NCBI GenBank assembly: GCA_002327785.1
Contig: DCUI01000199.1
Span: 1 to 13,571, forward strand
DNA length: 13,571 nt
From: Phycisphaerales bacterium UBA2218
GTDB lineage: Bacteria; Planctomycetota; Phycisphaerae; Sedimentisphaerales; Anaerobacaceae
Direction: 5' to 3'
Shown here: piece by piece, positions 11,081 through 13,571 of the stretch
Numbering within the stretch: position 1 is the stretch's first letter
Layout: every line of letters starts with the position of its first letter
The notes under the pieces: model-generated
What the model was told of the DNA's origin: nothing
Seen by the model: the letters and a program-made list of their open reading frames with translations, nothing else
The model's database searches: none
Translations under genes and position numbers: made by a program

Positions 11081-13477
11081 ATGAAGGGCAAAGAGGTAAC
11101 GTCGAGTCTGTTCCCGCTGGGACCGGAGGCACAAGAGCGGGCCACGGGTCACGAGGAGACGGTCCACGGGCATATCATCCGCGTCGCGATGGAGTCCGCG
11201 GCGGATACGGAGTTCGACTATCTCGTGCCGGAGGGACTGTGGCCGATTGTCGTGGGCCAGCGGGTCGAGGTGCCGTTTGGCAGGAAGAACAAGGTCGAAA
11301 CGGGAATCTGCGTCGTGGCCGATGTGCCGAGGGAGAAGTCGTTTGCCGGTGGGAAGGAGGGTGGGCAACTCAAGTCCATACTCCGGCGAGTCGACGAGGA
11401 GCCTCTGCTTGGGCCGCAATTGATGGAGCTGGCCCAGTGGATCAGCGACTATTACGTCTGCCCACTCGGGCAGGTGTTAGCCGCCATGGTGCCGGGGGCC
11501 GTCAAGCGCGGAGCGGGGGTGAAGAAGAGACGCTGCGTGTATCTTGGCGAGGGCTGGGAAGAAAAGCTGGCATCGCTCAAAGGGGCCAAGCAAAAGCAGA
11601 TCGTCGAGATTCTGCGGGAACGGGGGGCTGTGACCACAGATTCGGCGATGGACGCCGGAGAGTTGCTGGAAGCGGCAGATTGCGGAGCACCGGTGCTCAA
11701 GAAGCTGGCGGATGAGCAGGTGGTTCGAATTGCTCAGAGGAAGGTGTTCGCCGATTTGCCGGTCGTGCCGGAGGGGTTTAGTGTGGCGAGCGGGGACGCT
11801 TGCCCTACGATAACTCTCAACGAGGACCAGAAGGCTGCCCTGGAGCACATTTTCGGGCGGATTCGCAGCGGGCGGTTCGGCGTGACCTTGCTTCATGGTG
11901 TGACCGACAGCGGCAAGACGGAACTCTATATCCGGGCCATCGAGGAGGTGGTGCGGAAGGGCAATGCGGCGATTGTCTTGCTGCCTGAGATCGCGCTGAC
12001 GGCCCAGACGGTGCAGCGGTTCGCGGTCCGCTTCGAGCGAGTCGCGGTGCTGCACTCGGGGTTGACCGCGGGGAAGCGGAATCAGGAATGGCAGAAGGTG
12101 CGGGCCGGACTGACAGATGTCGTGATCGGGGCGCGGTCGGCGATCTTTTCGCCAGTCGGCAATCTCGGGCTGGTCGTGGTGGATGAGGAGCACGAGCCGA
12201 GCTACAAGCAGGATTCGGCCCCCCGCTACCACGGGCGGGATGTGGCGATCAAGCGGGCCCAGTTGGCGGGGGCGCACTGCATCTTGGGCAGTGCGACGCC
12301 CTCGCTGGAGACGCTGCACAACTGCCGGACGCGGGAGAGCTTTTCGCTGGTCCGGCTGCCCAGGCGCGTGATGGACCTGCCGATGCCGGAGATGAGGCTG
12401 GTCGATATGCGGGATAGCAGTGTGAAGGAGAATCATCTGGCTCTGCTGAGCGACCCGCTGGCAGGGGAGCTTGCGCGGGTCCTGGAACGGAAGGAGCAGG
12501 CGATCCTGCTGCTGAACCGGCGGGGGTACAGCAACTTCGTGTTCTGCTCGTCGTGCCGGCACACGCTGCAATGCCGGAATTGCGATGCGTCGCTGACGTT
12601 TCACAAGCTGAAGAAACCGATGGCGAGCGTGGCGACCGCGAGCGGAAGCCACATGGAGCATGGGTATGCGATTTGTCATTATTGCCTGGCCCAGATGCTG
12701 GTGCCGCGGGATTGCCCGCTGTGCGGGCGGAAGATGACGATGATCGGGGTGGGCACGCAACGGTTGGAGGAGGAGTTGGCGAGGCGATTCCCGCAGGCGC
12801 GGGTCGCCCGGGTGGACAGCGACTCCATGGCGAGCCAGGATTACTATCGGCTGCTGCAGGAGTTCGGGCAGGGGCGGATCGATATCCTGGCGGGGACACA
12901 GATTCTGGCCAAAGGGTTGCACTTTCCGAACGTGACGCTGGTGGGGGTGGTGAGCGCGGATACGTGCCTGTATATCCCGGATTTTCGAGCGAACGAGCGG
13001 ACGTTTCAACTGACGTCGCAGGTGGCCGGGCGGGCGGGGAGGTCCGAGAAAAGGGGTGTTGTGTACGTGCAGACGTACTTCCCGGAGCAGCCGGCGGTGA
13101 AGTTCGCGATGGCCCAGGATTTCGAGGGGTTCGTACGCGAGGAGATGAAGCATCGCCAGGCGTGCGATCTGCCGCCGTTTTGGAGGTTGGCGATTGTGAT
13201 GCTGCGGGACCCGAAGCACGAGAAGGTGGAGGTGGCAGCCGGCAAGATGCGGCAGCGGATCGACGCAGTGATCCAGCGGGAGCGGCTCCAGGCGAAGGTT
13301 CGCGGCCCGATGCCCGCCGTGATCGGTCGAATCCAGCGGTTTCACCGAATCCAGATCATCGTCCAAACCCGGGACGCCGTGGCCATGCGCCGGCTCTTCG
13401 CCGTCCTCCGCACCGACAGACCAATTCGTCCTGCCGCAAAAATTACTGTTGATATCGACCCCGTAGACCTGTTATAA
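11081..13477 (+). CDS. priA: Primosomal protein N' (replication restart helicase PriA)
   Basis: This 3'-5' superfamily 2 helicase reloads the replisome at stalled forks. The 798-aa protein has the N-terminal 3'-DNA-binding domain (FDYLVPEGL at 45-53, VEVPFG at 62-67). The helicase core carries Walker A GVTDSGKT (273-280), Walker B DEEH (368-371), GSATPS (403-408) and SQVAGRAGR (646-654). Eight cysteines of the two zinc clusters are all present: 489, 492, 498, 501, 532, 535, 545 and 548. Two oddities stand out. A segment at about 510-530 makes the gap between the two cysteine clusters roughly a dozen residues longer than usual. There is also a leader of about 30 residues before the first conserved strand. 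The start ATG 11081 has no clear Shine-Dalgarno, but no other in-frame start keeps HIIRVAMESA. It is probably transcribed alone. Confidence 0.97.
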   Translation: MKGKEVTSSLFPLGPEAQERATGHEETVHGHIIRVAMESAADTEFDYLVPEGLWPIVVGQRVEVPFGRKNKVETGICVVADVPREKSFAGGKEGGQLKSILRRVDEEPLLGPQLMELAQWISDYYVCPLGQVLAAMVPGAVKRGAGVKKRRCVYLGEGWEEKLASLKGAKQKQIVEILRERGAVTTDSAMDAGELLEAADCGAPVLKKLADEQVVRIAQRKVFADLPVVPEGFSVASGDACPTITLNEDQKAALEHIFGRIRSGRFGVTLLHGVTDSGKTELYIRAIEEVVRKGNAAIVLLPEIALTAQTVQRFAVRFERVAVLHSGLTAGKRNQEWQKVRAGLTDVVIGARSAIFSPVGNLGLVVVDEEHEPSYKQDSAPRYHGRDVAIKRAQLAGAHCILGSATPSLETLHNCRTRESFSLVRLPRRVMDLPMPEMRLVDMRDSSVKENHLALLSDPLAGELARVLERKEQAILLLNRRGYSNFVFCSSCRHTLQCRNCDASLTFHKLKKPMASVATASGSHMEHGYAICHYCLAQMLVPRDCPLCGRKMTMIGVGTQRLEEELARRFPQARVARVDSDSMASQDYYRLLQEFGQGRIDILAGTQILAKGLHFPNVTLVGVVSADTCLYIPDFRANERTFQLTSQVAGRAGRSEKRGVVYVQTYFPEQPAVKFAMAQDFEGFVREEMKHRQACDLPPFWRLAIVMLRDPKHEKVEVAAGKMRQRIDAVIQRERLQAKVRGPMPAVIGRIQRFHRIQIIVQTRDAVAMRRLFAVLRTDRPIRPAAKITVDIDPVDLL

Positions 13478-13478
13478 C

Positions 13479-13507
13479 TTGCACTCATTCAAAACCGAGG
13501 ATATACT
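13479..13507 (+). promoter_or_regulatory. Promoter for tRNA-Pro
   Basis: TTGCAC (13479-13484), a 17-nt spacer and TATACT (13502-13507) place the transcription start just upstream of the tRNA at 13524. The -10 matches five of six positions and the -35 is weak. Confidence 0.5.
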
Positions 13508-13523
13508 TACGATTTCGGCTGAC

Positions 13524-13571
13524 CGGGGCGTGGCTCAGTTTGGCTAGAGCGCTTGGTTCGGGACCAAGAGG
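13524..13571 (+). tRNA. tRNA-Pro, anticodon CGG (3' end cut by window edge)
   Basis: The acceptor 5' strand CGGGGCG (13524-13530) is followed by a D-arm with the stem GCTC/GAGC (13533-13550). A 5-bp anticodon stem, CTTGG/CCAAG (13552-13568), encloses the 7-nt loop TTCGGGA. The anticodon is at 13559-13561, CGG, which reads proline CCG. The variable loop, T-arm and 3' acceptor strand lie beyond the window. The 5' acceptor strand and anticodon loop fit bacterial tRNA-Pro. Confidence 0.93.

Noticed and set aside
10909..11715. 268-residue frame overlapping the start of priA
   Set aside because: It begins in the palindrome and pyrimidine repeat, then continues out of frame through priA. No domain.
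11477..13366. 629-residue open frame on the minus strand
   Set aside because: It lies antisense to priA, is His/Pro/Arg-rich and has no recognisable domain. It is a shadow frame of a GC-rich gene.

Overview
The window comes from a GC-rich bacterial chromosome and is mostly housekeeping sequence, with one short degraded accessory patch. The gene set suggests Planctomycetota, possibly a Phycisphaerae-like lineage: an ECF sigma factor with a large membrane-anchored anti-sigma partner, a coiled-coil lipoprotein, a DUF374 acyltransferase, a split-type AccA and a PurL carrying extra N-terminal PurS-like domains. This placement is an inference from gene style. No marker gene in the window proves it.

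Layout, left to right. Positions 1-2622 hold a minus-strand operon of tyrA (prephenate dehydrogenase) and purL, joined by a 1-nt stop/start overlap (TAGTG). purL runs off the left edge. A minus-strand promoter with an A-rich upstream tract lies at 2669-2711. Divergently, accA begins near 2872, behind a leader containing a hairpin-plus-T-run that looks like an attenuator. It is followed on the same strand by a coiled-coil lipoprotein built from nine 14-residue units and by a DUF374 lysophospholipid acyltransferase. That block converges, with a 9-bp gap, on a minus-strand pair. The first of the pair is a single-ORF fusion of the tRNA t6A enzyme TsaC/YwlC with a YwlE-type phosphatase, and the second is rpiB, overlapping it by ATGA. 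In Bacillus the same functions lie in the same order as separate genes (ywlC, ywlE, ywlF).

From 7387 onward the genes are on the plus strand. A small PilZ (c-di-GMP receptor) protein comes first, followed by a cluster of hairpins. Next are an ECF sigma factor and its anti-sigma factor, coupled by ATGA and closed by a terminator-like hairpin, and then an isochorismatase-family hydrolase. Positions 10255-11080 contain no intact gene. They hold the N-terminal piece of a type IIG-like restriction-modification enzyme on the plus strand, abutting tail to tail the C-terminal piece of an adenine methylase on the minus strand. They also hold simple repeats and a plausible promoter. priA (798 aa) follows, and the window ends inside a tRNA-Pro(CGG) gene with its own promoter.

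The observations most worth following up are the TsaC-YwlE fusion, the tandem PurS-PurL architecture, the scrambled restriction-modification relic, the 14-residue repeat lipoprotein and the accA leader. I see no CRISPR array, prophage, transposase or intact defence system, and no convincing wholly new system.
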